Shown one piece after another: positions 14,834-22,699 of a stretch of 23,604 nt of DNA. Both the position numbers and the translations under genes were made by a program. The notes beneath the pieces are model-generated. The model ran no database searches, was not told where the DNA came from, and saw nothing but the letters and a program-made list of their open reading frames with translations. This DNA comes from Spirochaetia bacterium. GTDB taxonomy: Bacteria > Spirochaetota > Spirochaetia > Treponematales > Breznakiellaceae. Numbering within the stretch: position 1 is the stretch's first letter; each line of letters starts with the position of its first letter. The stretch spans positions 1-23,604 of the forward strand of contig BNUW01000020.1 in NCBI GenBank assembly GCA_025997655.1. Direction: 5' to 3'.

Positions 14834-15553
14834 TTAAGGGGTTTTTAAAATCGTTTCCAGCCCCAAATACGCCCAGGGGATAAAAATCGCCGGAATCAGA
14901 TTGGCAACCCGGATTTCTTTCGGGTTTTCACCCGCAGCCCCAAGGAAATTGAAGCCGATGGCCGCCACCAGGAGGTTCCCCACGGCGGACATTTCCCGGA
15001 TAATGTCCGCGGTAAGGAAATCCTTGATGGCCATGGACGCCAGGGCTATCCCCGCCTGGTAGACCAGCACCGGGATGGCGGAAAAAACCACGCCGATGCC
15101 CATGGACGCGCCGAATACCAGGGATATGGAGCCGTCCAGAACAGACTTGGCAAAGAGGGTCTCGTGGTTCCCCTGGAGGCCGCTCTGCATGGACCCCACG
15201 ATAGCCATGGACCCGGTACAGAACAGGATGCTGGCGGATACGAAGCCCTTCGCAAAGGTCCCCCTGCTCATGGCGAAATATCGCTTGAGTTTCCGCTCCG
15301 TCCAGTTCCCGAAGCGGTTCATCAGCCCGTCAATATTGATGAGCTCCCCGATAATCGCCCCGATGACCATGCTCATGATCAGCAGGAGGACCCCTTGGTT
15401 GTCCAGCGCGCCCTTGATCCCAACATACATGATAGACAGCCCGATGGCCTTTTTGATGATCTCCTCAAACCGCTCCGGGATGCCCCGGATCAGGAAACAC
15501 CCCGCCAGGGCGCATACCACAATCGCCGCTGCATTAACCAAAGGACCCAGCAT
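14834..15553 (-). CDS. DUF554-family membrane protein
   Basis: A 239-residue inner-membrane protein with about six or seven hydrophobic segments and the family-typical stretches GIKGALDNQG, GAIIGELINID, GFVSASILFCTGSMAIVGSMQ and FGASMGIGVVFSAIPVL. Members (YdfK-like) are probable transporters of unknown substrate. ATG 15553 follows GAGGGG and gives the usual family length; the frame is open 32 codons further upstream but that part overlaps the divergent promoter. It is divergent from the gene at 15600, with 46 nt between starts. Confidence 0.85.
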   Translation of the reverse strand: MLGPLVNAAAIVVCALAGCFLIRGIPERFEEIIKKAIGLSIMYVGIKGALDNQGVLLLIMSMVIGAIIGELINIDGLMNRFGNWTERKLKRYFAMSRGTFAKGFVSASILFCTGSMAIVGSMQSGLQGNHETLFAKSVLDGSISLVFGASMGIGVVFSAIPVLVYQAGIALASMAIKDFLTADIIREMSAVGNLLVAAIGFNFLGAAGENPKEIRVANLIPAIFIPWAYLGLETILKTP

Positions 15554-15586
15554 AAACCCCTCTCGCAATTCTGATGATTTTCGTAC

Positions 15587-15592
15587 TATACT
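15587..15592 (+). promoter_or_regulatory. -10 box for a probably leaderless gene
   Basis: TATACT ends 7 nt before ATG 15600, placing the transcript start at the ATG or one base before it. There is no Shine-Dalgarno and no clear -35 box. The layout copies that of sdaAB. Confidence 0.35.
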
Positions 15593-15599
15593 ACCTAAA

Positions 15600-16472
15600 A
15601 TGATACAGGTTAAGCAACCAAAGGTTGTCACCCTCAAAGAACATTCCACCGCCGTTTCGCTGCTGATGGTTTTTGCCTATCCGGTCCTGCGCGGGCCGGG
15701 TGTCAGATGCATCGCATCGATCTTCCGCAACTTCTTCTTCCTGCAAAACCGGGCGTCCCTGCTGCCGGGGCGCATTCCCGTGAGCCAGGTGGATCATCCC
15801 CTGGACGCAGCAATCCCTTTCCACCCCCGGTGGGTCAATATATACCATGATTTTTCCCCCTTCTGGATACGCATCCTGGGCTTTCTTCTCAGCCGGTACC
15901 GCCGCCGCGCCATCCAACCGGCAAAGGACTTTATCAATGCCATGAACCGTATCTACTGTTTTGCTGCGGAGGTCTATTCCAAAAACATGTCCACCACCCG
16001 CCGCCCCTTCTACATCCTTCACCCGCAGTTCCTCCTAATTCACCTTACGGACCCCCACCTTATGTGCATCCCCAGCCTCCACGTGATGGTGATGATTTTT
16101 AGCTACACCCATTTCCGGGAACTGCTCCGGTCCTTTGGTGACGAGGAAACACTGAAAGCGAAGATTGAGGAGGTGAATGCCGGGGCCGCCCTGATCACCG
16201 AGGCCATCCTCTATGTGAAGCAGCACAGTATAAATTGTGTGGCCGCTTCCCTGTACGCCATGAGCCGCTTTGATCCCGCCCTCTTCCCCCCTGCGGAAGC
16301 GGAGGCGTTTGTCTCCCGGCTCTTTGTGGAGCCCGAAGGTTTCTCTCCGGAGGATGGGGTACGCATCCGGGACCACATCATCACCCTGTACCGGCATTTC
16401 ATGGACAGGAGCCGCCCCGGGGAAAGCTGGGAAACGCCGCTGCTTGAGTTTCTGCGGGAGCGAAGAACGTGA
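15600..16472 (+). CDS. Unrecognised protein with a PSLH motif
   Basis: A 290-residue protein whose family I do not recognise. It is rich in basic and aromatic residues in its first half (RRRAIQPAKDFINAMNRIY), with no clear signal peptide. The centre holds a histidine-rich hydrophobic segment, DPHLMCIPSLHVMVMIFSY, with Cys156 and His161; PSLH recalls the PSGH/PSLH motif of PAP2-type and sphingolipid-synthase phosphotransferases, but the other PAP2 motifs are not evident. A second segment, INCVAASLYAMSRF, lies in the last third. ATG 15600 is chosen because the frame further upstream is antisense to the DUF554 gene. Its TGA overlaps the GTG of the LRR gene (GTGA), so the two are translationally coupled. 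Confidence 0.7.
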   Translation: MIQVKQPKVVTLKEHSTAVSLLMVFAYPVLRGPGVRCIASIFRNFFFLQNRASLLPGRIPVSQVDHPLDAAIPFHPRWVNIYHDFSPFWIRILGFLLSRYRRRAIQPAKDFINAMNRIYCFAAEVYSKNMSTTRRPFYILHPQFLLIHLTDPHLMCIPSLHVMVMIFSYTHFRELLRSFGDEETLKAKIEEVNAGAALITEAILYVKQHSINCVAASLYAMSRFDPALFPPAEAEAFVSRLFVEPEGFSPEDGVRIRDHIITLYRHFMDRSRPGESWETPLLEFLRERRT

Positions 16473-17491
16473 AGGCGCGCCGAATAGTATTTCTGTTTTT
16501 ATGTTCCCTGGTTTGCTTTCACGCTGCAGCGCAGGATACGACGGACTATGATTTTGCTATTGATGCGGGTCGGGTAACCATTACCGGGTATCACGGACAG
16601 ACCACAGAACTTATCATCCCCCGGGAAGTACAGGGTATGCCGGTTGTTTCCATCGGCTACGGGGCATTTATGGACGGACGGCTTGTCCGCGTAACTATTC
16701 CCAACAGCGTTACTACCATTGGCGATAAAGCATTCTATAACAACCGGCTAATCGTCGTGACCTTTGGCTCAGGCCTTACGGATATCGGGTACAAAAGTTT
16801 TGCCGGTAATAGCCTTATGGCGCTCACCCTTCCCCGGGGCCTTCAGCGTATAGGTAACGGCGCTTTTTACGGCAACCGGATTCCCCGTGTGGTTATTTCC
16901 GATACCGTTACGGCGATTGGCAGCGAAGCCTTTGCGCAAAACAGGCTGACCCGCCTGACCCTGGGCAGGGGTATTTCCCGTCTTGAGGATTCGGTCTTTG
17001 CGAATAACCGGCTGCAGCGCGTGTATATTCCCGAGGGGATTACAAAAATCGGGAGCAGGGCCTTTGCGGACAATCAACTGAGCGATCTGCGTCTTCCCAA
17101 GGGGCTTATGGAAATCGACAGTTGGGCCTTTGCGGACAACGAGCTTCCCCAGGTGGAAATCCCCGACGGCGTTACGGTGATTCACTATAAGGCATTTGCA
17201 AACAATAAGATTACTGCGTTGAGCCTTGGAAGCGGGCTTACCGCCATCAGAGATTCAGCCTTTACCAATAACCTTTTAGAGCAGGTGGTAATTCCTGACG
17301 GGGTGACGGCCATTGGGGATCGCGCCTTTGAAAACAACCACATTAGAGCAGTGAGTATCGGCGCCGACGTTCGCGAAATCGGCAGTATGGCCTTTGGGGA
17401 TGAGCCGGTGATCTACACCTATGGCGGAAGGGTTATGGTAAGCCAGCGGGAGCTTGAGGCGGCGTTACGGAAAAGAATACGCCGTGAATAG
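16469..17491 (+). CDS. Secreted BspA-like (TpLRR) leucine-rich-repeat protein
   Basis: A 340-residue exported protein. The signal peptide (MKARRIVFLFLCSLVCFHAAA, cleavage likely before Gln22) is followed by about 12 repeats of roughly 23 residues with the pattern IPxGVTxIGxxAFxxNxL, typical of the Treponema/BspA LRR class (LRR_5). Such proteins mediate surface adhesion, protein binding or coaggregation. There is no lipobox and no C-terminal anchor; the tail is short and basic. The start GTG overlaps the TGA of the previous gene, giving tight coupling. A strong hairpin follows the stop. Repeat units are well conserved, so recombination could change the repeat number. Confidence 0.9.
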   Translation: MKARRIVFLFLCSLVCFHAAAQDTTDYDFAIDAGRVTITGYHGQTTELIIPREVQGMPVVSIGYGAFMDGRLVRVTIPNSVTTIGDKAFYNNRLIVVTFGSGLTDIGYKSFAGNSLMALTLPRGLQRIGNGAFYGNRIPRVVISDTVTAIGSEAFAQNRLTRLTLGRGISRLEDSVFANNRLQRVYIPEGITKIGSRAFADNQLSDLRLPKGLMEIDSWAFADNELPQVEIPDGVTVIHYKAFANNKITALSLGSGLTAIRDSAFTNNLLEQVVIPDGVTAIGDRAFENNHIRAVSIGADVREIGSMAFGDEPVIYTYGGRVMVSQRELEAALRKRIRRE

Positions 17492-17513
17492 ATTAGTGGG
17501 GGGTCCTGTCAGT

Positions 17514-17558
17514 AGGAAAAGAATGGGACCCCCCAAAGGGTCCCCCCATTCTTTTCCT
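17514..17558 (+). terminator. Strong hairpin after the LRR gene
   Basis: AGGAAAAGAATGGG (17514-17527) and its exact inverse CCCATTCTTTTCCT (17545-17558) form a 14-bp stem that extends inward through GGGACCC/GGGTCCC, with a short CCCAAA loop and three unpaired C. G-rich and C-rich flanks (17498-17504 and 17565-17570) could lengthen it. No T tract follows, so it is either a non-canonical terminator or another dispersed palindrome. Confidence 0.5.
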
Positions 17559-17618
17559 GCTGCCACCCCCAATAACCCTTGGCGGCGGCATATTCTTTTC
17601 TGACTGGATCGCATAGGG

Positions 17619-17624
17619 TATAAT
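17619..17624 (+). promoter_or_regulatory. -10 box of the helicase gene
   Basis: TATAAT lies 19 nt before ATG 17644, with AGAGGAGA in between as the ribosome-binding site. The -35 region is weak (TTTTCT at 17596-17601, 17-nt spacing). Confidence 0.45.
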
Positions 17625-17643
17625 GAAGGGAAGAGGAGAATTG

Positions 17644-18888
17644 ATGAAATTTACGGAACTTGGGATAATTGAGCCGATTTTGAAGGCGATAGGGGATAAG
17701 GGATACGCGATGCCGTCGCCTATTCAAATAGAGGCTATCCCCCTATTGATAGCAGGCCGCGATTTGTTGGGCTGCGCGCAGACCGGAACCGGAAAAACCG
17801 CGGCCTTTGCAATTCCCATTCTGCAGAAACTTTATCAGCAAAGGCATGGCAAAAAAGCTGATAAACCTAATGCATTGATTTTGACTCCTACCAGGGAGCT
17901 TGCCCTGCAGATTTTTGAGAGTTTCAAAGCATACGGGCGGTATACCGGGCTAAAGGCGGCCTCTGTTTTCGGAGGGGTGTCGCAAAAGCGCCAGGTCGCC
18001 GAGCTTGCGTCGGGCATCGATATTTTAGTGGCTACACCCGGGAGGCTGCTCGATCTGGTCAATCAAAAGCTCTGCGATTTGACGAACATATCGATCTTAG
18101 TATTGGATGAAGCCGACAGAATGTTGGATATGGGGTTCATCAACGATATGAAAAAAATCATCGCAAAACTGCCCTCTAAAAGACAGACTTTGCTGTTTTC
18201 CGCAACTATCCCCAAAGAGATAGCCGCGCTTTCCTCATCCATTTTGCGTAACCACGCAACGGTGGCGGTCACCCCTGTTTCCTCCACCGTCGATTCGATC
18301 GATCAGTATGTCTATTTTGTTGACAAGGCTAACAAAGGCCGCCTGCTCGTCGATTTGCTTAATGACAGGAAATTGGTGTCGGTCCTGATTTTTGCGAAAA
18401 CGAAACATGGCGCGGACAAAATAAAAAAGATATTGGAACAATCGGGCAAGTCGGTCAAGGCTATTCATGGTAACAAATCGCAAAATGCACGCCAAGGCGC
18501 GTTGAACGATTTCAAGTCCGGCAAGATTCAAGCCCTGGTAGCGACCGACATTGCGGCGCGCGGCATTGATATCGACCAGCTTTCGCACGTGATAAATTTC
18601 GACCTGCCAAACATCCCGGAGACTTATGTGCATAGAATCGGACGAACCGGCCGCGCCGGAGCCGCCGGGATAGCGATTTCTTTTTGCGACTATGATGAAC
18701 AAACATATTTAAAGGATATCCAAAAGCTCATCAAGGTAACTCCCAAGACTGTCGGGAATCACCCGTATCCAATGAAGCTATTTGAGCATACCGCGCCAAA
18801 AACACCGCCGAGGCCTCCGCGCAGCATTGCTCCGCCAAGCGCAAAATTGCCTTCCAAAAAGAATGTAAAAACAGGTACTAAAGCCTGA
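17644..18888 (+). CDS. DEAD-box ATP-dependent RNA helicase (RhlE-like)
   Basis: Unwinds or remodels RNA, typically in ribosome assembly, mRNA decay or cold adaptation. The 414-residue protein has the complete motif set: Q motif (FTELGI and SPIQIEAIP), Walker A AQTGTGKT with Lys51, PTRELALQ, TPGRLLDL, DEAD at residues 155-158, SAT in LLFSATIP, ARGIDID and the arginine fingers in HRIGRTGRAG. The tail is short, proline- and lysine-rich and basic, as in RhlE. ATG 17644 is fixed by AGAGGAGA; the frame from 17623 is longer but lacks this spacing. Its 3' end overlaps the converging DUF2141 gene by 11 nt. Confidence 0.95.
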   Translation: MKFTELGIIEPILKAIGDKGYAMPSPIQIEAIPLLIAGRDLLGCAQTGTGKTAAFAIPILQKLYQQRHGKKADKPNALILTPTRELALQIFESFKAYGRYTGLKAASVFGGVSQKRQVAELASGIDILVATPGRLLDLVNQKLCDLTNISILVLDEADRMLDMGFINDMKKIIAKLPSKRQTLLFSATIPKEIAALSSSILRNHATVAVTPVSSTVDSIDQYVYFVDKANKGRLLVDLLNDRKLVSVLIFAKTKHGADKIKKILEQSGKSVKAIHGNKSQNARQGALNDFKSGKIQALVATDIAARGIDIDQLSHVINFDLPNIPETYVHRIGRTGRAGAAGIAISFCDYDEQTYLKDIQKLIKVTPKTVGNHPYPMKLFEHTAPKTPPRPPRSIAPPSAKLPSKKNVKTGTKA

Positions 18889-19318
18889 CTTTATAGAGAT
18901 GCACACTGATGGCGCCGACACCCCGGTATACCGGGACTTTCAGTTTATTAAAATTGCCGGGGATTCCCCTGCCGCCGTAATTGCTCAAGGCAATATTCTC
19001 CAGCGGCATACCAAAGGCGCCGAAATCCAGATGGCCGTTCCCGTTCGCGTCCTGATGGCCCGACACGACGCACTCCCCTTCGGGTATGAGCATTTCTACG
19101 CGGACGGTTTCCGCCGTTGACTCAATCCACGCCGACTGATCGATAGGGCCGTTCCCGTTCCGGTATGAATCGGCGCTGTAATATATGGCCACAAACACTT
19201 TGCCTCCGTTGGGTATGACACCCTGAAATTCTATCGTCACCGGAATATCATCGGCATTGATTGTTGCAGCCGTTATCATCAGGAACGTGATCCAAAAAAC
19301 AAAGGGCCTACACTTCAT
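18878..19318 (-). CDS. Exported DUF2141-family protein
   Basis: A 146-residue protein with an N-terminal signal peptide (residues 1-22, ending TAATINADD) and a single DUF2141 domain. Recognisable parts are GGKVFVAIYYSADSY, GHQDANGNGHLDFGAFGMP with a calcium-loop-like DxNGNGxLD, and a C-terminal beta-rich end. The function of the family is unknown; it is usually periplasmic or surface-exposed. I prefer ATG 19318 because the signal peptide begins there; TTG 19354 would add 12 polar residues. ATG 19318 has no ribosome-binding site but starts 1 nt after a 32-codon ORF, which suggests coupled translation. Confidence 0.8.
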   Translation of the reverse strand: MKCRPFVFWITFLMITAATINADDIPVTIEFQGVIPNGGKVFVAIYYSADSYRNGNGPIDQSAWIESTAETVRVEMLIPEGECVVSGHQDANGNGHLDFGAFGMPLENIALSNYGGRGIPGNFNKLKVPVYRGVGAISVHLYKVRL

Positions 19319-19319
19319 A

Positions 19320-19418
19320 CTAGTTTTTATACGCTGTTTTTGCTGCCTGGTCAAGTTCCTTCTTCTCGTCCATTTTATCGATCTCCTTCCACGGCATCCC
19401 AGACCCCATATTTTTCAT
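19320..19418 (-). CDS. Candidate small ORF, 32 residues, ahead of DUF2141
   Basis: ATG 19418 opens a short frame (MKNMGSGMPWKEIDKMDEKK, then a lysine/alanine-rich helix) that ends with TAG at 19320-19322. The DUF2141 ATG follows 1 nt later. The peptide is charged and probably helical, without a signal peptide. No good Shine-Dalgarno is seen upstream. It may be a coupled leader ORF or a fragment of a larger lost gene. I do not recognise it. Confidence 0.35.
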   Translation of the reverse strand: MKNMGSGMPWKEIDKMDEKKELDQAAKTAYKN

Positions 19419-19429
19419 TTCACAATACT

Positions 19430-19600
19430 TTATTTTTTCCAAGCAGGCTCCCACGGCTCACCGTTATCGATCCCTTTGATTGAATGAATACCGAAATACT
19501 CAGAAATTGAAGTATTAGGCCATCCGCTAGCATCGTCAAGTACATCTGACAAGCCATATAATGATGTGTGTTTATTCGTTGCGGGAATTGGCGCTTTCAC
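19430..19600 (-). CDS. Candidate small ORF or gene fragment, 56 residues
   Basis: Starting at GTG 19600, the frame encodes a protein-like sequence (VKAPIPATNKHTSLYGLSDV at the start, HSIKGIDNGEPWEPAWKK at the end) with balanced composition, and stops at TAA 19430-19432. It begins 2 nt after the stop of the GT-C gene. I recognise no family. The abrupt beginning suggests the C-terminal remnant of a larger gene; a genuine small downstream operon member is the alternative. Confidence 0.35.
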   Translation of the reverse strand: MKAPIPATNKHTSLYGLSDVLDDASGWPNTSISEYFGIHSIKGIDNGEPWEPAWKK

Positions 19601-19602
19601 TT

Positions 19603-21585
19603 CTATCTATTAACACTCTTATCAACTAAGCTAATAAGATTTTTAGCATCCGATGCTCTTTTTGCATGATACAATGTCAATGTATTATGACTTACACTGT
19701 AGACACCACAAAACTCTACACTTGATTCTAATTCAGAATCGTCCATGACGGATTCGCCGGGTATAATTATCCATGCTCCGCGATTCGTATACTTTGAGTT
19801 ATTAAATAAATCATCATACGTTATTACTTCTCTTTCAAGTCCCAATAAACCGGTTCCTGTATTGGCAAAAACGCGATTGGGATAAAAATAATTTATTATG
19901 TTTGTATGATGCCACCCGCTTATATTATCCTGATTTGTTCTAATAAAAATATCATCCGGACTGTCTTTTTCAGCCATATAATTAAAAAACTTATTAAATT
20001 CTCTTGCTTCCTGTGCTTCCGATCTATAAAATTCTGGAAACGTTAAAAAACAAAATGCAATCAGAATAGTGCACACAGTCTTTAAAACCTTCACTCTCTC
20101 TATAGATTCAAATTCAATTGCAAAAAACAATAAACACAAACCATAAGCAGGAAACATATATCTTGGTATAAGAGGGATCTTTTTTATTGGTGCTAGAATT
20201 AAAGCTGCTATTACGAAAAATAATAAACTAAAAAGACACGCAAAGCTAAATATTTCATTTTTACTTCTATGGCTTTTTATAAAAAAATACCCTATCGCTA
20301 CCTCAAACATAAATACAAAAAAGCCTGTAGTCACTTTATTATATGTTCTAAACAATTCACTAAAATACGACTGAAGTATTGGATAAGTCAAATTTGGAAT
20401 CCACCAAAATAAGTCGATAGTGTTAGTATTGGAAATTCCATTAAGCACCACCGGTAACCAAGGGATAAATAAGATAACTGCACAGGGTATAATAAGCAAA
20501 AATTTAAATATTTTATTTCTGTCTTTGCTATAAATAACATATACAAGCGCTAAAACATATTCAATGGCAATATACGCGGCGGCATAAAAGTGTGTATAAG
20601 CAGCACATTCTGCAAATAATAGAAAAAAGATAAACCATTTGTTCTTCTCTGTTGTTAAGATATACCATAAAGAAACTGCCGAAGCGGTAACATAAAAAAA
20701 TACCCAACTATATCCTTTAATTTCTATCGAATAATGATAAATTGTGTCCGATGCCAGAAAACACAGTAAAAACAAAACGGCACTGCGTTCCGAAACATTT
20801 TTCTGTAAAAACGAAGATACCAGCAGCATTGTCAAGACCGTAGGAATGATACTAAACAGTTTAATAGCATATACGTTTTGTCCAAAAAACAATGACCATA
20901 CTTTTATCATTATATTATACAAAGGCGGGTTGGTGTCTGTTCTTTGAAACGAGATAATATCAATTATTGAATGGCGAATAGGCGCCAGACAGTAAGCCTC
21001 GTCCAGCCATATAGCGTTATTTGTAAAAACAAGAATACTTGTTAAAAATGTGAATAAGCCTATCAAGAAAAATTGAATAACTGAACAATAAAATGTTTTC
21101 TTTTCCGGTACTTTTTTTGACACTTCATATAGTGCATAAAACAACGCAAGAATTGACAAAAAAGTCCCGAAACAAGCCAGTTTGACAAGCTGGTAATCCC
21201 ACCCTGGTTCATCAATTATTCTTCCTGCAATAAATCGCTCTGCAAACGAAATAATCGCAGCACGTATGAACGGTAAAAATATTAACAAGCATAAAAATAG
21301 TACAGCGGCAGACGTATACATTAACAGCCGACGTGATCTGTCGCTTAAAAAATAATTTTTCACTGTGAAAACACTTAGCGCAACAGCAACAACAATTCCA
21401 GCACCGGCAAGGAATAATAAAAACCGCATCCACTTTGCATGATTTTGAAGTTCTCTATGCAGAATATATTGTTCGCAGAAACTCACAATCATCTGCCGAA
21501 TTTGAGGGAACAATAAAATAATGCTTCCAAGAAGTATGATCGCAGACACACCCCTACAATATTTAGCTACCTTATTTTCATTCAC
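19603..21585 (-). CDS. GT-C membrane glycosyltransferase (PMT_2/ArnT-like)
   Basis: A 660-residue polytopic inner-membrane protein with about 12 hydrophobic segments and a C-terminal soluble domain. The GT-C signatures are in the first periplasmic loop region: NNAIWLDEAYCLAP, then TDTNPPLYNIMIKVWSLFFG, the DxxPPLY type typical of GT39/PMT_2 enzymes. These use polyprenyl-phosphate sugars on the outer face of the inner membrane to glycosylate lipids, glycans or proteins. The start GTG 21585 follows AGGAGG and overlaps the gtrA stop (GTGA). With gtrB- and gtrA-like genes upstream it forms a complete make, flip and transfer route. Strongly AT-rich. Confidence 0.85.
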   Translation of the reverse strand: MNENKVAKYCRGVSAIILLGSIILLFPQIRQMIVSFCEQYILHRELQNHAKWMRFLLFLAGAGIVVAVALSVFTVKNYFLSDRSRRLLMYTSAAVLFLCLLIFLPFIRAAIISFAERFIAGRIIDEPGWDYQLVKLACFGTFLSILALFYALYEVSKKVPEKKTFYCSVIQFFLIGLFTFLTSILVFTNNAIWLDEAYCLAPIRHSIIDIISFQRTDTNPPLYNIMIKVWSLFFGQNVYAIKLFSIIPTVLTMLLVSSFLQKNVSERSAVLFLLCFLASDTIYHYSIEIKGYSWVFFYVTASAVSLWYILTTEKNKWFIFFLLFAECAAYTHFYAAAYIAIEYVLALVYVIYSKDRNKIFKFLLIIPCAVILFIPWLPVVLNGISNTNTIDLFWWIPNLTYPILQSYFSELFRTYNKVTTGFFVFMFEVAIGYFFIKSHRSKNEIFSFACLFSLLFFVIAALILAPIKKIPLIPRYMFPAYGLCLLFFAIEFESIERVKVLKTVCTILIAFCFLTFPEFYRSEAQEAREFNKFFNYMAEKDSPDDIFIRTNQDNISGWHHTNIINYFYPNRVFANTGTGLLGLEREVITYDDLFNNSKYTNRGAWIIIPGESVMDDSELESSVEFCGVYSVSHNTLTLYHAKRASDAKNLISLVDKSVNR

Positions 21586-21986
21586 TTTCCTTTCCTCCTG
21601 AATGCAAAAAACCGTTGCCCAATATAATTCAACCCGGTAAACAGGCACATTCCCGTAAGCAGGGCAGTATTATCACGAAATTTTTGAGAGCGGTTAGAAA
21701 AAACGTGATACGTCACTGGTTTTGCGATACCGTAAGCCAGTAAATACGATATGGCTATGGTGAATACAAAAGCGAAAACCATATATGCCGACCACCGCTG
21801 AACCCTAAACGTAAAATATTTATTCAAGAAAAAACTCAAAATACTGGTAAGAATATAGGCGGCTCCTGACGCAAACCAGTAGCTATGGTCAGCAATATTA
21901 TAAAAGATGAACATCAACGCACTACCGGCAATGGTGTTTATTCCACCAACAAGAATGAATTTAAAGAAAGTAGAGTCTATTAACAT
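21582..21986 (-). CDS. gtrA: GtrA-family membrane protein (putative polyprenyl-phosphate-sugar flippase)
   Basis: A 134-residue protein with four membrane segments and the GtrA pattern near the N-terminus (FKFILVGGINTIAGSALMF), a second pair ending SFFLNKYFTF, and basic ends. Members are thought to move undecaprenyl-phosphate-linked sugars across the inner membrane. ATG 21986 follows AAAGGA. It overlaps the methyltransferase stop by 7 nt and the GT-C start by 4 nt, so all are in one operon. The symbol denotes the family; orthology to phage gtrA is not implied. Confidence 0.88.
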   Translation of the reverse strand: MLIDSTFFKFILVGGINTIAGSALMFIFYNIADHSYWFASGAAYILTSILSFFLNKYFTFRVQRWSAYMVFAFVFTIAISYLLAYGIAKPVTYHVFSNRSQKFRDNTALLTGMCLFTGLNYIGQRFFAFRRKGK

Positions 21987-22699
21987 TGGGCGTCCTTTTT
22001 ACATACCGCTAAAAGCGATAAGCCGGGGAGGTATATACGGAAACGTGCAAATAACGCACAGAAGAAAAAATCAGCATTGAGTACAAATCTGATTATTCTC
22101 GTTATGGTATGGTATTCTGAAAAACGCCATTCACCAATGCCACCTATATGCTTTTTCCTCAAAGTAAGGAGACGGATGAAAAAAAGACTAAAAAAAAAAT
22201 AATGGCATTTTTCTACAATCAAACCACTTTTCTGCAATAGTGTAAGTAACTGTTTCCTGCTGTATCTACGATAATGATGCAAAAACGTGTCGTGATCAGA
22301 GAATAGAAACTGCATCGCCGGAACGGTAATAAGCAAAGTACCGCCTGAAGATAATTTATCGAGTATAACGCACAAAAAAACCGCATCATCAGATACGTGT
22401 TCAAGCACATCCATCATAATTATTGCACTATTATCATTAAGCTCGGGTAATTCTGAAATACTATTGATACAATGGATACCGTCAAATTTGGTATTTGTAT
22501 CAACGTATGCGGTATCAACCGCATATATTGTGTCTGTAACAAAGGGTAACAGTTTTGTGGTAAAAAAACGGTCGCCCGCATCAATGTCAGCAATGGTAGT
22601 GAAAGTGTGATTATTTATTTGGCGTATAATGCAGTGACTTCGCGACAGTTCCCACGGGTGACGGTTGATATTTGCTGTTTTTTCGGTTAAATCCATCAT
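21980..22699 (-). CDS. Class I SAM-dependent methyltransferase
   Basis: A 239-residue protein with a Rossmann-type methyltransferase core: motif I IADIDAGD (residues 36-43, with Asp40 in place of the usual Gly), a following acidic strand end AVDTAY, the MDVLEHV motif (residues 96-102), and LLITVPA. The C-terminal third is hydrophobic (YFFFSLFFIRLLTL) and may lie on the membrane. It probably methylates a glycan or lipid-linked sugar made by the adjoining genes (inference). ATG 22699 overlaps the GT2 stop (ATGA); ATG 22696 is equally possible from the GGGAGG spacing. A run of ten T in the coding strand (22199-22190) is a possible slippage site. Confidence 0.8.
   Translation of the reverse strand: MMDLTEKTANINRHPWELSRSHCIIRQINNHTFTTIADIDAGDRFFTTKLLPFVTDTIYAVDTAYVDTNTKFDGIHCINSISELPELNDNSAIIMMDVLEHVSDDAVFLCVILDKLSSGGTLLITVPAMQFLFSDHDTFLHHYRRYSRKQLLTLLQKSGLIVEKCHYFFFSLFFIRLLTLRKKHIGGIGEWRFSEYHTITRIIRFVLNADFFFCALFARFRIYLPGLSLLAVCKKDAQC

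Noticed and set aside
15075..15599. N-terminal extension of the 15600 gene by 175 codons
   Set aside because: The extension is antisense to the DUF554 gene and has no recognisable domain or ribosome-binding site.
16650..17400. Regular DNA repeat that could be mistaken for a CRISPR or tandem array
   Set aside because: The periodicity is about 69 nt and codes for 23-residue leucine-rich repeats; there are no identical repeats with unique spacers.
17509..17727. Reverse-strand ORF over the hairpin and helicase start
   Set aside because: It lies mostly in a palindrome and promoter, has no ribosome-binding site, and overlaps the helicase N-terminus.
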